A program made the translations under genes and the position numbers. A stretch of DNA of 64,000 nt, taken from assembly GCA_947644305.1 (NCBI GenBank), contig CANRYS010000007.1, positions 93,868 through 157,867 of the forward strand, written 5' to 3'. Under the pieces are notes generated by a model. It worked only from the letters and a program-made list of their open reading frames with translations, did not search any database and had not been told where the DNA came from. Below are positions 8,169-17,343 of the stretch, one piece after another; positions within the stretch are counted from its first letter, which is position 1, and each line of letters opens with the position of its first letter. Source of the stretch: an uncultured Roseburia sp. (GTDB lineage Bacteria > Bacillota > Clostridia > Lachnospirales > Lachnospiraceae).

Positions 8169-9092
8169 TTATTTTAGATTTTTTAGTAGTTTTTTAAAAT
8201 AGTCTGGGAGAGGTGCTTCAAACTCCATGTATTCGTCAGTTGTAGGGTGAACGAAACCAATGGTGCCTGCATGGAGGGTTTGGCCCTGTAACGTTTTAAA
8301 TTTGACATTACTGGGACCATAGACCGTATCTCCCAATAGAGGGTGGCCGATATGTGCCATGTGAACCCGAATCTGGTGGGTGCGGCCGGTCTCCAGACGG
8401 CATTCAATATGATTGAATTGATGATCCAGATGATTTAATACAGTGTAATGTGTCACTGCTCTCTTGCTATTCTTATCCGTTACCGTTCGCTTTTTTCGGT
8501 CTGTGGGATGTCTTCCGATGGGAAGGTCAATGGTTCCACTTTCCTCGGAAAAGTTGTGATAGACGATGGCCTGATAGGTTCTGGTGATACTGTGGGCTTT
8601 TAACTGCTCTGAGATGCATTTGTGCGACCTGTCGTTTTTGCACACGATCAGGGCCCCGGTGGTATCTTTATCAATGCGATGTACGATTCCTGGGCGCAGC
8701 ACACCGTTGATACCTGACAGGTTGTCCTTGCAATGAAACATAACTGCATTTACCAGGGTATCAGAGTAATGTCCTGGTGCAGGATGGACCACCATTCCCT
8801 TTGGCTTATTGACGACCAAGACATCCTGATCTTCATATAAGATGTCCAGTGGTATATCCTGGGGAGTGATTGTCAGAGTTTCTGGCTCCGGCAGGTGAAT
8901 GGTAATCAAATCGCTGCTGGACACTGCTATTTTTGATTTGACGTCAAAATTTCCATTGATTTCAACTCGTTGATCTTTGATCAGTTTTTGAATATAAGAG
9001 CGGGACAGATCCATACAGCTAGCAGCTAAAAAAGTATCCAGTCGTTTGCCAGTATCGCTCTCTTCCACAGTAAGATTAATTTCATGTTCCAT
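8169..9092 (-). CDS. RluA/RluD-family ribosomal large-subunit pseudouridine synthase
   Basis: 307 residues. An N-terminal S4 RNA-binding domain (about residues 13-75: GKRLDTFLAAS, SRSYIQKLIKDQRVEING) is followed by the catalytic domain with HRIDKDTTGALIV, whose Asp is the pseudouridylation nucleophile. It isomerises uridines in 23S rRNA, probably the RluD-type sites. It starts five bases after the lspA stop, the usual lspA-rluD pairing in Bacillota. Exact target specificity is inferred from the family only. Confidence 0.93.
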   Translation of the reverse strand: MEHEINLTVEESDTGKRLDTFLAASCMDLSRSYIQKLIKDQRVEINGNFDVKSKIAVSSSDLITIHLPEPETLTITPQDIPLDILYEDQDVLVVNKPKGMVVHPAPGHYSDTLVNAVMFHCKDNLSGINGVLRPGIVHRIDKDTTGALIVCKNDRSHKCISEQLKAHSITRTYQAIVYHNFSEESGTIDLPIGRHPTDRKKRTVTDKNSKRAVTHYTVLNHLDHQFNHIECRLETGRTHQIRVHMAHIGHPLLGDTVYGPSNVKFKTLQGQTLHAGTIGFVHPTTDEYMEFEAPLPDYFKKLLKNLK

Positions 9093-9097
9093 AATGT

Positions 9098-9622
9098 TTA
9101 ATGTCCTTCTTTTGATAGCTTAAACTCCTCGTCTTTATATCGGAATAAAAGGCAGTACAGAATAAGGACTGCCGAAATACAGACATAGCAGTCCGCAATA
9201 TTGAATACGGGGAAATCGATCAGACGAAAATAGATAAAATCAATAACATAATGATTCATCAGACGATCAATTAGATTACCAAGTGCGCCAGCGGCGAGAA
9301 GCACAAGGCAAAAGCGGAGCAAATGAAAACGTTTCGCTGCGGGCAGCTTAAAATAACTCAGAAGAAGAAAAATCAGAACCAGTACCGTGATGGTGATCAG
9401 AAGCCATCTCTGGTTCTGCAGGATACCCCATGCGGCGCCCCTGTTTTCGAGATAATGAAATTCTAAAACTCCAGGGATAAGCTCGATGTCTCTGTCTGCC
9501 AGAAAATAAAACGCTGCATATTTGCTAATTCGGTCAATAAAAGTAAGTAAAACAAACATTATAAAAAATATAATGTTTGTTTTACTCGTCAATTTATGAA
9601 AGGTGTGTGATTTTATATTCAT
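9098..9622 (-). CDS. lspA: Lipoprotein signal peptidase (signal peptidase II)
   Basis: 174 residues with four membrane segments. The two catalytic aspartates are in GNLIDRL and FNIADCYVC, the diagnostic LspA motifs. The enzyme cleaves prolipoproteins after lipid attachment to the +1 cysteine. AAGGA lies about 11 bases before the ATG. It is cotranscribed with the downstream pseudouridine synthase. Confidence 0.96.
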   Translation of the reverse strand: MNIKSHTFHKLTSKTNIIFFIMFVLLTFIDRISKYAAFYFLADRDIELIPGVLEFHYLENRGAAWGILQNQRWLLITITVLVLIFLLLSYFKLPAAKRFHLLRFCLVLLAAGALGNLIDRLMNHYVIDFIYFRLIDFPVFNIADCYVCISAVLILYCLLFRYKDEEFKLSKEGH

Positions 9623-9652
9623 ATCTTTGTAAATCCTTATACGACAATTGGG

Positions 9653-10732
9653 TTAGAAATCATCGACAGATCCGAGAAATTCAAAAGGATCATCGGATTT
9701 CTGATTTTTTTTGTTATTAAAATTCAAATCCTGTAATAGGGAATCCAGAGTTGGAACTGTATCGTTACCTTTATCAGAAGCTGGTTCGATCCGCTCTGGT
9801 TTCTCTTCTCTGCCAGCGGATAATTCATCCTCAAAGACCACATCCATAGGCTCAATGGTTTTAGCAGCGACTGGCTCAAGAATAGAGGCGTTCTTTACCT
9901 CTGCCGTTTTTGGTGGTTCAATTCGATCAAGAGGTCCTGATTCTTTAACGGGAGCAACAACAGGTTCTGGTGCAGGTTCCCTTATATCAACAAATTCGGT
10001 TTCTGTTTTTACGGCATTTAGTGTGGTACGAAGATCAATGGTATCTGCATTGAGAATCTCTTCTCTGGTCGTGTCCAGAGTGGTATTCTCATCAGTCACT
10101 GCGGCAACCGGTGAGGGGGCGGCAGCTTTCTTTTTGATCCTTTGTTCTGTTTCACGAACGTGTGAAACAGGTGGTTTCTCTTCCACTGGGGGCTCTGTTA
10201 CATTGGCTGAGACGTCCTCAGAAGCCGTTTCATGCAATGGCTTTTCCAGATCATCCGGTTTGGAAATATCAAACTCGTCTCCTTCTACCAGTTGTAGTTG
10301 TGCGCTGGCAGCCTCCTTGAGCTGAAGTTTATACTGATTAAACTGCTGAACCAAGCGAATACTTTTATTACGGATCTTATTGTACTCATCTTCCGCATTC
10401 TGAACAATATGATCGGCGCGTTTGTGTGCCTCTTTTTCAATAGATTCTGCTTTGAGAATCGCTGCGTCCTTTGTCTCTTTGGAAGTTTTTTCCGCCAAAA
10501 TCAACGCCTTTTGAAGCGTGGTTTCTATGGAACGATAGTATTGCACGCCATCGCTCAGGGTTTTGATTTTTTTATTCAGTTCAGCCTTTTCCGCTTCTAA
10601 TTTTTTATTTTGTTCTAACAGATTTTTATAATTATCAAATACCAGATCGAGATAAGTGTCCATCTCGTACTGTTCGTATTTTTTTCGTTTTGCTTCTACT
10701 TTTTTATTTTGTAATTCAATAAGTGATAACAT
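9653..10732 (-). CDS. DivIVA-domain cell-division/pole protein
   Basis: 359 residues from the ATG at 10732, chosen because GGGAGG lies 8 bases upstream; an earlier in-frame ATG at 10762 lacks a site. Residues 1-160 form a coiled coil of DivIVA type (DTYLDLVFDNYKNLLEQNKK). The remainder is a low-complexity, Pro/Glu/Thr-rich linker ending in a conserved-looking tail (DPFEFLGSVDDF). DivIVA proteins mark curved membrane at septa and poles. Adjacent sepF and yggS are part of the classic division-associated cluster. The long acidic linker is the variable part. Confidence 0.85.
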   Translation of the reverse strand: MLSLIELQNKKVEAKRKKYEQYEMDTYLDLVFDNYKNLLEQNKKLEAEKAELNKKIKTLSDGVQYYRSIETTLQKALILAEKTSKETKDAAILKAESIEKEAHKRADHIVQNAEDEYNKIRNKSIRLVQQFNQYKLQLKEAASAQLQLVEGDEFDISKPDDLEKPLHETASEDVSANVTEPPVEEKPPVSHVRETEQRIKKKAAAPSPVAAVTDENTTLDTTREEILNADTIDLRTTLNAVKTETEFVDIREPAPEPVVAPVKESGPLDRIEPPKTAEVKNASILEPVAAKTIEPMDVVFEDELSAGREEKPERIEPASDKGNDTVPTLDSLLQDLNFNNKKNQKSDDPFEFLGSVDDF

Positions 10733-10790
10733 ATCATGTTCCTCCCTTAATATGATTCTCATTCAAGTATAACACAACAACTCTAATGTA

Positions 10791-11297
10791 TTAGAATTCT
10801 CTGCTTATCGTAGGCATGGTAACGGTTCCGTCTCCCAAAGACAGAGAATCACCGCTGATATCCACATTCTCAGGAGTAAAAATAAAGATGTATTTGGAAA
10901 TCTGATGATATTTTCCATTGATGGCATAAATACAGCCAGAGATAAAATCCATAATGCGCTGTGCGTCATCGGGATCAAAGCCCTCCAGATTCACAACCAC
11001 CGGCTTCGATGACAGAAGAGTATTGCAGATCTCCTGGGAATCTTCAAAGGAAGTTGGCTGAATGATCTTAACCTCCATCATGGAGCGATTGAGAGATACG
11101 ACCTTAGGCTTAGAGTTCCGAAAACCGCTTCTTGACTTAGAAGAATCCTCATAGGATTCATTATTTGCAGCGCTTTTTCGAGAGGATGCCGGTTTGGCAG
11201 CCGGTGTCTCTTCCTCGTAATCGTCGTATTCATAATCATCATATTCGTCGTCTATTCCATCTAATTTAAAAAAATTTAACAGTGAATTTAATCCCAT
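10791..11297 (-). CDS. sepF: Cell division protein SepF
   Basis: 168 residues. An acidic, Asp/Tyr-rich N-terminal segment leads to the SepF core (VKIIQPTSFEDSQEICNTLL, RIMDFISGCIYAINGKYHQI). SepF polymerises into rings, binds FtsZ and anchors it to the membrane through its N-terminal helix (here MGLNSLLNFFK). It sits between yggS and divIVA as in many Bacillota. Confidence 0.95.
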   Translation of the reverse strand: MGLNSLLNFFKLDGIDDEYDDYEYDDYEEETPAAKPASSRKSAANNESYEDSSKSRSGFRNSKPKVVSLNRSMMEVKIIQPTSFEDSQEICNTLLSSKPVVVNLEGFDPDDAQRIMDFISGCIYAINGKYHQISKYIFIFTPENVDISGDSLSLGDGTVTMPTISREF

Positions 11298-11318
11298 TAT
11301 TTCTACCCTTTCTTCCCT

Positions 11319-12011
11319 TTACTTATCGTATTCTCTGCTTCCAAAAATTCCTGTGCCTACCCGGATAAAGGTTGCACCCTCTTCAATAGCAACCTCATAG
11401 TCTCCGGTCATCCCCATAGAAAGCTCATCCATACTAATATTATCAATGTTTTTGCCATTAATGTCAACTAGTAATTTCCGTAAATTCTGAAAATGCACCC
11501 TGTTTTCCTCTGGGTTTTCTACATAGGGAGCGATGGTCATAAGACCACAGACGTGAATGTTTGGCATAACTGCGATCTCGCGGATGGTTTCCTCTGTTTC
11601 TTCTGGCATAAGCCCGAATTTGGATTCTTCCCTGGCAACGTTTACCTCGATGAGAATTTTAGCTGTCTGTTGGATCTTCTCATATTCCTTCTGGATCTGT
11701 TCTGCCAGTCTAAGAGAATCTACAGAGTGTATCCGTGCTGTTTTCCCAGCGATCTGGCGCACCTTATTGCGTTGAAGATGTCCGATGAGGTGCCAGTCAA
11801 TATTCTTTGGGAGAGCTACTTCTTTTTTTAGGATTTCTTGAACTTTATTTTCGCCGAAGACACGGATTCCTGCTGTCATCGCTTCTTCCATCATTTCAAT
11901 GGGTTTGGTCTTGCTGACCGCGATCAGTGTTACCTCTTCTCTTTTTCTTCCACTTCTTTCGCAGGCCTGGCAGATTTTTTCTTCCACAAGTCTCAGATTT
12001 TCTGTAACCAT
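11319..12011 (-). CDS. YggS/PROSC-family pyridoxal-phosphate homeostasis protein
   Basis: 230 residues, a full-length single-domain TIM-barrel PLP-binding protein. The PLP lysine is in LIAVSKTKP; other family marks are WHLIGHLQRNKV, GLMTIAPY and LSMGMTGDYEVAIEEGATFIRVGTGIFG. It buffers PLP supply rather than catalysing a known reaction. AAAGGAGG lies 9 bases before the ATG. Upstream neighbour of sepF. Confidence 0.95.
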   Translation of the reverse strand: MVTENLRLVEEKICQACERSGRKREEVTLIAVSKTKPIEMMEEAMTAGIRVFGENKVQEILKKEVALPKNIDWHLIGHLQRNKVRQIAGKTARIHSVDSLRLAEQIQKEYEKIQQTAKILIEVNVAREESKFGLMPEETEETIREIAVMPNIHVCGLMTIAPYVENPEENRVHFQNLRKLLVDINGKNIDNISMDELSMGMTGDYEVAIEEGATFIRVGTGIFGSREYDK

Positions 12012-12026
12012 TTTGGGATGCCTCCT

Positions 12027-13412
12027 TTATTCCACAAAGTCATTTTCATTGATTTTATCCGGATTCACTACGATATGATCGTAGTTTGAGATCCCGCCTC
12101 TGGTATCCGGAGCAATAATTGTATACTCATTATTTTCGTATTTCTTTTCTATTTTTTTAAATTGACAGTAGCCGGTATTTACACAGTAAACTCCTTCCAC
12201 TTTTGCTGCGCTCTGTAGGGTGTAAGCTTGGTTATTGGATGGATTGCTAATGGTATCGCCCGGTTTTAGAACCGATTGATCTACAAAATAACTACCATCT
12301 GTGACGGAAAAATCTTTCAAAGACACAAACTTTTTTGAGGAGGAACCATCTTTTTTATAGGTAAGCAGCAAAACTCCCTTTTCTGCGTTGTCTCCTCCGG
12401 CGGAAACCAGATTTTCTGGAACTAGAGTCATCTCTTTGGAGATAATGGATGAGTTTGGGATCTTAAAACCATTTGCCGCATTTAAGTTCAGTTCGATGTC
12501 GATAAAACGGTCATTGAGATACCGACCCATAAAACGGCTGGTAGAAAGGACAGCGAATTCATTTCCTCCATTATTTTGAATCTCAAGCGCTGTATTAAAT
12601 GAAACGTTATCTTTTTTGATCGTTACCCGGACGGTAGTGAGATCTCTCAGTTTGGTGGACAAACCTTCTGAGAGTGGGACGACGATCTTCCAGTCCTCAT
12701 TAGTTACCAGTTTACACACGGGAACTTTTTTCTCGATATGTTCCGAAGAACTAAGTTGTTTTCGTTCCACGGACGCTGCATTTTGGAACAATTCGGTAGA
12801 TATCATATCCAGTGTGGTTTCCTCAAAACCATCGATGGAATAGGATATAATACCGGAAGTCTGGGCACGGAATTTACTGAAATCACTTTTGACGTTGTTT
12901 TCAGACATTTGTTTTTTCAAGTCGCTGTAGAGATTATCCCGACTCTGTTCAAATATGGTGTTTTCTACATTATAATGAAAATCTTTTACATCAGAATAAG
13001 CGGAAGGGTTGAAATTCGTATAAAAATCTCCGATAACCTCCCGCATTTTGGCAATGTCATCTTTTGTCGTACTGGTCTCCGTTTCTACATCATTCAGTAA
13101 TTCACTGATGGAACCATTGTCATCTATGGTATAGATGACCTCATTTTTTCCCACTTTACTTTGATCCGCATGATAAAAATTCACATACCCACTTTCTTCC
13201 GAATAGATCACCTTTTCGTCTCGGAGAATAAAGCCAGAGATGGTGCTGTCGTCGGCAATGCTTGTCTCATTCACTTCATAAATACTGATGTGTTCTTTTT
13301 TGATATAATTCCACGCGATAACAGCGACATATACAATGATGATCAATAAAATCATCGTGGCTACCTTTGGCTGAAAAGGTTTTTTATATTTTACGATTTT
13401 ATTATTACTCAA
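12027..13412 (-). CDS. HlyD-like membrane-fusion protein
   Basis: 461 residues starting with TTG at 13412, six bases after GGAAGGG. One N-terminal membrane span (about residues 18-36: ATMILLIIIVYVAVIAWNY) is followed by a biotinyl-lipoyl-like region and a helical hairpin (residues about 105-190). The C-terminal beta domains have the periplasmic-adaptor layout. No exporter gene lies beside it. In Lachnospiraceae this protein commonly precedes yggS-sepF, so a cell-envelope or division role is plausible but unproven. Confidence 0.7.
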   Translation of the reverse strand: MSNNKIVKYKKPFQPKVATMILLIIIVYVAVIAWNYIKKEHISIYEVNETSIADDSTISGFILRDEKVIYSEESGYVNFYHADQSKVGKNEVIYTIDDNGSISELLNDVETETSTTKDDIAKMREVIGDFYTNFNPSAYSDVKDFHYNVENTIFEQSRDNLYSDLKKQMSENNVKSDFSKFRAQTSGIISYSIDGFEETTLDMISTELFQNAASVERKQLSSSEHIEKKVPVCKLVTNEDWKIVVPLSEGLSTKLRDLTTVRVTIKKDNVSFNTALEIQNNGGNEFAVLSTSRFMGRYLNDRFIDIELNLNAANGFKIPNSSIISKEMTLVPENLVSAGGDNAEKGVLLLTYKKDGSSSKKFVSLKDFSVTDGSYFVDQSVLKPGDTISNPSNNQAYTLQSAAKVEGVYCVNTGYCQFKKIEKKYENNEYTIIAPDTRGGISNYDHIVVNPDKINENDFVE

Positions 13413-13516
13413 AATAAACCCTTCCTTTCCTGCAAAGTAATATCCCTATCCATGAATAATACGGATAAAAACCGTTCATAATCATACTATCAAATGAAGA
13501 ATAAGGAGGAAAAACC

Positions 13517-13714
13517 ATGAAAGCACTTGACTATACAGCACTTATCATCGTTATTATTGGAGCCATTAACTGGGGCCTCATCGGTTTTCTTGGATTTGAC
13601 CTGGTCGCTTTTTTATTTGGTTCTATGTCGCTCTTTTCCAGAATTGTATATGGTATCGTGGGGATCTGCGGCCTGTATGCCATCAGTTTTTGCGGAAGAC
13701 TGCGCAACAACTAG
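13517..13714 (+). CDS. DUF378-family small membrane protein
   Basis: 65 residues, two membrane segments (TALIIVIIGAINWGLIGFL and FSRIVYGIVGICGLYAISF). The INWGLIG motif is the hallmark of DUF378. AAGGAGG precedes the ATG by about 7 bases. It is one of the few plus-strand genes, divergent from the HlyD-like gene. Function unknown. Confidence 0.9.
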   Translation: MKALDYTALIIVIIGAINWGLIGFLGFDLVAFLFGSMSLFSRIVYGIVGICGLYAISFCGRLRNN

Positions 13715-13768
13715 CAAACGAAAGTGTCACCAGTAGGAGTTTTAATCACCGGTGACATTACATAATCA

Positions 13769-14167
13769 TCATTGACGAACCAGTTCACGCCAATCTAAGT
13801 CCCCTCGTTCCAGAGCTTTTACAAGAAGTTCTGCTGTAGCGACATTTGTCGCCAGTGGAATATTGTGAACATCGCATAGTTGGAACAACGTCGTAGTCTC
13901 AGGCTCATGAGATTTTGGTGTCAGTGGATCCCGAAGGAAGATGACCAGATCAATGTCGTTGTTTTCGATCTGTGCGCCAAGCTGTTTTTCGCCACCCAGA
14001 TGCCCGGCAAGATATTTGTGGATACTGAGATTCGTGACCTCTTCCACCAAACGGCCGGTGGTAGCTGTGGCAAATATGTCATGTTTGCTGAGAATTCCCC
14101 GGTATGCGATACAAAAATTCTGCATCAATATTTTTTTTGAGTCGTGAGCAATTAACCCAATATTCAA
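13769..14167 (-). CDS. mgsA: Methylglyoxal synthase
   Basis: 132 residues from a TTG at 14167, preceded at 8 bases by AAGGAGG; the ATG at 14209 lacks a site. The protein then starts MNIGLIAHDSKKILM, normal for MgsA. Core motifs ATATTGRLVEE, LAGHLGGEKQLGAQI, DLVIFLRDPLTPK and CDVHNIPLATNVATAE are all present. It converts dihydroxyacetone phosphate to methylglyoxal, a bypass relieving phosphosugar stress. It is the last gene of the mre/min cluster here. Confidence 0.95.
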   Translation of the reverse strand: MNIGLIAHDSKKILMQNFCIAYRGILSKHDIFATATTGRLVEEVTNLSIHKYLAGHLGGEKQLGAQIENNDIDLVIFLRDPLTPKSHEPETTTLFQLCDVHNIPLATNVATAELLVKALERGDLDWRELVRQ

Positions 14168-14237
14168 ACAAAAAACCTCCTTAAACTGACATGCCGCTTC
14201 TGGCAGCACTTCCTTGAATAAAAATCAACAGTAATAT

Positions 14238-15434
14238 CTATGAATGACTGTTAAGGCTGTCGGCAAAACTAGAACTGCTTCCCCGGTTGGGTTGTATTCG
14301 GATATTGATTAGTATGCCGATTGCCATCATATTACTCAACAGAGAGGACAATCCATTACTCAGAAATGGGAGGGGGAGTCCTGTGTTCGGCAGGATAGAT
14401 GTGGCCACGCCGATATTGAAAAAAATCTGAAAACAGAACATAGATCCAATACCGATCGCGATCATCATGCCCATATAATCCCGGGCGCGTTTGGCTGTGA
14501 TAAAACATTTTATAATGATGACAGAGAGCAGTGCCAAAACGACCATACAGCCGATAAACCCAAATTCTTCACTGATTGGTGTCCATATAAAATCACTTTC
14601 TATTACGTCAACCGTTTTGTAATTACGGCTCTCCGATGCACCTTCCATAAGGCGTTTGCCATATAGTTTACCAGAGGCGATAGAGAGTACGGAGTTATTC
14701 TGCTGGTACATGATGCCGAGGGCTTCTGATTCTGGATTGAGAAAGCCTGTTATACGTTCGAGCTGATACGGTTTCAATAACTTCTGGAAGGGCTGTTGGA
14801 TGTACCAGATCAAAAAGCCGCTGATGGGTATCAGCACGGCGACGACTGGTCCGAATATTTTTCGTCCCATACCGGATGAGATAAGCATGATGATCAGAAG
14901 AACCATGATCACTACGCTAGAAGACAGGTCCGATTGTACGAGTATGAATGCCGTTGGCAAAATGGCGATCAGGCAGGCGAGGAAAAAGGTTTTAAAACTG
15001 TCAAGCCTGTCTCGGTGCTGCATAAGAAATGTAGCAAGAGTTAAAATAATAACAATCTTACATAATTCGGATGGCTGAAACATAACTATTTTAAAATCCA
15101 GCCAACGGTAAGAATCTGTCGATCCCTTTGATCCCAGTGGTGAAAATCTGGTACATGCTACCATGATCGTTGAAATAATGTATAGAATTGGAACATACAT
15201 ACAGATGGTATGGTAGTCAATCAATGAAAATACTGCAATGATAAATAAGCCTGCTATAAGAGAAACAAGCTGGCGCTTAAAAGAGCCCACATTGGGAATT
15301 CCTAATAAAGATAATACATATGAACTAATCAGAGATAGTGTAAGAACCGCAAGAAGAAGTCCTACATCATAGTTTTTCCAGTTATATCTCTTCGATGTCA
15401 GCCAGTGCTGGATCTTTTCTTTAATATTTACCAT
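14238..15434 (-). CDS. rodA: RodA/FtsW/SpoVE-family peptidoglycan glycosyltransferase
   Basis: About 398 residues with some ten membrane segments. The family signature near the C-terminus is PNTGLPLPFLSNGLSSLLSN. SEDS proteins polymerise lipid II together with a class B PBP, here most likely the MrdA encoded upstream in the same cluster. A TTG five codons earlier (15449) is also open; neither start has a strong ribosome site, so the N-terminus is uncertain. Confidence 0.9.
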   Translation of the reverse strand: MVNIKEKIQHWLTSKRYNWKNYDVGLLLAVLTLSLISSYVLSLLGIPNVGSFKRQLVSLIAGLFIIAVFSLIDYHTICMYVPILYIISTIMVACTRFSPLGSKGSTDSYRWLDFKIVMFQPSELCKIVIILTLATFLMQHRDRLDSFKTFFLACLIAILPTAFILVQSDLSSSVVIMVLLIIMLISSGMGRKIFGPVVAVLIPISGFLIWYIQQPFQKLLKPYQLERITGFLNPESEALGIMYQQNNSVLSIASGKLYGKRLMEGASESRNYKTVDVIESDFIWTPISEEFGFIGCMVVLALLSVIIIKCFITAKRARDYMGMMIAIGIGSMFCFQIFFNIGVATSILPNTGLPLPFLSNGLSSLLSNMMAIGILINIRIQPNRGSSSSFADSLNSHS

Positions 15435-15458
15435 AATCTCACTACTCAATCCCTAAAT

Positions 15459-15731
15459 TTATTTTGTCTGCTTCATACTTACAATTGGAATGTTTGCAAA
15501 AAGGGCAGGAACAGATCCGTTGTTTCCCTCGGATTCTGTCTGCTCAATCTTAATATCCAAACCCTCTTTATCAATTTCTACATACTTTGAAAGTACATTT
15601 ATGATGTCATTCTTGATCTGCTCCATCAGATCAGGAGAACAATTCGCACGATCCGAAACAAGAACAAGTTTTAAGCGATCCTTCGCGACATTTCCTGATG
15701 ATTTTTTACGGAAAAAATCTGCAAGTCCCAT
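15459..15731 (-). CDS. minE: Cell division topological specificity factor MinE
   Basis: 90 residues. The ATG at 15731 has AAGGAG at 9 bases; an ATG three codons earlier touches the ribosome site. Residues MGLADFFRKK form the membrane-targeting helix, followed by the MinD-contact strand (RLKLVLVSDRANCSPD). MinE drives MinD oscillation. Co-encoded with minD nine bases upstream. Confidence 0.95.
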   Translation of the reverse strand: MGLADFFRKKSSGNVAKDRLKLVLVSDRANCSPDLMEQIKNDIINVLSKYVEIDKEGLDIKIEQTESEGNNGSVPALFANIPIVSMKQTK

Positions 15732-15748
15732 AATACTCATCTCCTTCT

Positions 15749-16540
15749 TTAGTTGTTTTTAAACTTGTTTCGTATCTTCGATAAAAATCCGCTATTTTTT
15801 GACAGATCCAACAGGGGAACTTCTTCTCCCATGATCCGCTTACAGATATTTTCAAAAGCTTGTCCAGCCATGGTCTTAGTCCCTACCAGAGGCTCACCCT
15901 GGTTGGTGGATACAACGATATTCTCATCATCGGGAACCACGCCGAGCAGATCCACGGCGAGAATCTCTACCACATCCTCGCTGGACATCATATCGCCTCT
16001 CTTTACCATATCGGCGCGGAGACGGTTTACCACAAGCTCCGTCTTTTTGACATCGTTGGCATTGAGGAGCCCGATGATGCGGTCCGCATCCCGGACAGCA
16101 GAAACCTCTGGTGTTGTTACAACAATCGCGCGGTTTGCTCCTGCGATGGCATTCTGAAAGCCCTGCTCGATGCCCGCCGGGCAATCTAACAGTATGTAAT
16201 CAAATTCTTCTTTAAGTTCTTCTGCGAGTTTTGCCATCTGTTCCGGTGATACGGCTGTTTTATCACGGGTCTGGGCAGAAGGGAGCAGATAGAGATTGGG
16301 ATATCTTTTATCTTTGATCAATGCTTGTTTGATCCGGCAGTTTCCTTCTATCACGTCAACGAGATTATAGACGATACGGTTTTCAAGTCCCATGACAACA
16401 TCCAGATTCCGAAGTCCTATATCTGTATCGATCAAAACTACCTTTTTGCCTTCTTTTGCCAACCCGGTACCTACATTAGCTGTGGTGGTGGTCTTTCCTA
16501 CCCCACCCTTACCGGATGTGATAACAATTACTTCACTCAT
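15749..16540 (-). CDS. minD: Septum site-determining ATPase MinD
   Basis: 263 residues. Deviant Walker A SGKGGVGKTTTTANVG, switch regions (VLIDTDIGLRNLDVVMGLE, LLDCPAGIEQGF) and a C-terminal amphipathic membrane helix (GFLSKIRNKFKNN). It recruits MinC and is displaced by MinE. A separate promoter just upstream suggests minDE-rodA can be transcribed apart from minC. Confidence 0.97.
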   Translation of the reverse strand: MSEVIVITSGKGGVGKTTTTANVGTGLAKEGKKVVLIDTDIGLRNLDVVMGLENRIVYNLVDVIEGNCRIKQALIKDKRYPNLYLLPSAQTRDKTAVSPEQMAKLAEELKEEFDYILLDCPAGIEQGFQNAIAGANRAIVVTTPEVSAVRDADRIIGLLNANDVKKTELVVNRLRADMVKRGDMMSSEDVVEILAVDLLGVVPDDENIVVSTNQGEPLVGTKTMAGQAFENICKRIMGEEVPLLDLSKNSGFLSKIRNKFKNN

Positions 16541-16615
16541 ATTTGTTTACCTGTCCTTTCATTCTGCAAATCTTTATGGGAGGGCTGATGTAAGCCTTCC
16601 ATATCCCTATCATTT

Positions 16616-16644
16616 ATAATACTTGAATGATAGTAAAAAAGCAA
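16616..16644 (-). promoter_or_regulatory. Predicted promoter for minD-minE-rodA
   Basis: Minus strand: TTGCTT (16644-16639), 17-base spacer, TATTAT (16621-16616). It lies in the 110-base gap between minC and minD. An 8-bp inverted repeat (CTATCATT with AATGATAG) overlaps the -10, a possible regulator site. Confidence 0.5.
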
Positions 16645-16651
16645 TTTATTT

Positions 16652-17314
16652 TTAAAGGGAAATATCATTTAGAACATCCCGGTCCAGGGGTTCGATATAA
16701 ATATTTCCATTTTGCGAAAAGGCGATCTTAGTCTCCACCTTTGTCTTTTGTTTTTCATCTGGACTTCTGGCGATCACATCGCCGATTCGAATCTGCGTCG
16801 GATTCATCTGTAGCGCTACCACAAAGGAATTATCTCTTCCGGAGGCTCCTGCATAAACATTACCCAATAGTTTTCCGAGGACGATGACATTTCCAGTGGA
16901 AACGATCTGGGCGCCAGCATTGACATCTCCTAATATAACAACGCTGGTATCGAATTCGATCACCTGCCCGGAGCGAAGGGTCCCTTTATAGAACTGCCCG
17001 GTATTCGTATTCATCGCCATTAGCTTTTCTTCCAGTGTACGGCTAAAATACGCCTCCCGCTCCGCATTATCGTCAATGACACAGACGATTTCAAGGTTTG
17101 AATTTTCTGTGATACAGTCCACTAATTCCAGTTGTTCTTCGTCGTTGAGTTTTCTACCCTCAAAAGACAGAGCAATCTGTGCGTCTCCCAGAAAATCAGA
17201 GGAGGACTTAAACTTTTCACAGACCTTTTCTTTTAATTCCTCAAAAGGCAATTCTTCCTTTAGATGTACAATGATGCCAGACTTTGTTCCTTTAATGATA
17301 ACAGGATGATTCAT
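16652..17314 (-). CDS. minC: Septum site-determining protein MinC
   Basis: 220 residues from the ATG at 17314 (GGAG 8 bases upstream). The N-terminal FtsZ-inhibiting domain is followed by the C-terminal beta-helix with VVILGDVNAGAQIVSTGN and VIVLGKLLGNVYAG, which binds MinD. It blocks Z-ring assembly away from midcell. Confidence 0.95.
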   Translation of the reverse strand: MNHPVIIKGTKSGIIVHLKEELPFEELKEKVCEKFKSSSDFLGDAQIALSFEGRKLNDEEQLELVDCITENSNLEIVCVIDDNAEREAYFSRTLEEKLMAMNTNTGQFYKGTLRSGQVIEFDTSVVILGDVNAGAQIVSTGNVIVLGKLLGNVYAGASGRDNSFVVALQMNPTQIRIGDVIARSPDEKQKTKVETKIAFSQNGNIYIEPLDRDVLNDISL

Positions 17315-17343
17315 ACGCATTTCTCCGTTTCCATAACTATGTA

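Noticed and set aside
9711..10325. 204-codon Ser-rich plus-strand frame
   Set aside because: Antisense to the DivIVA-type gene; low complexity comes from its repetitive linker.
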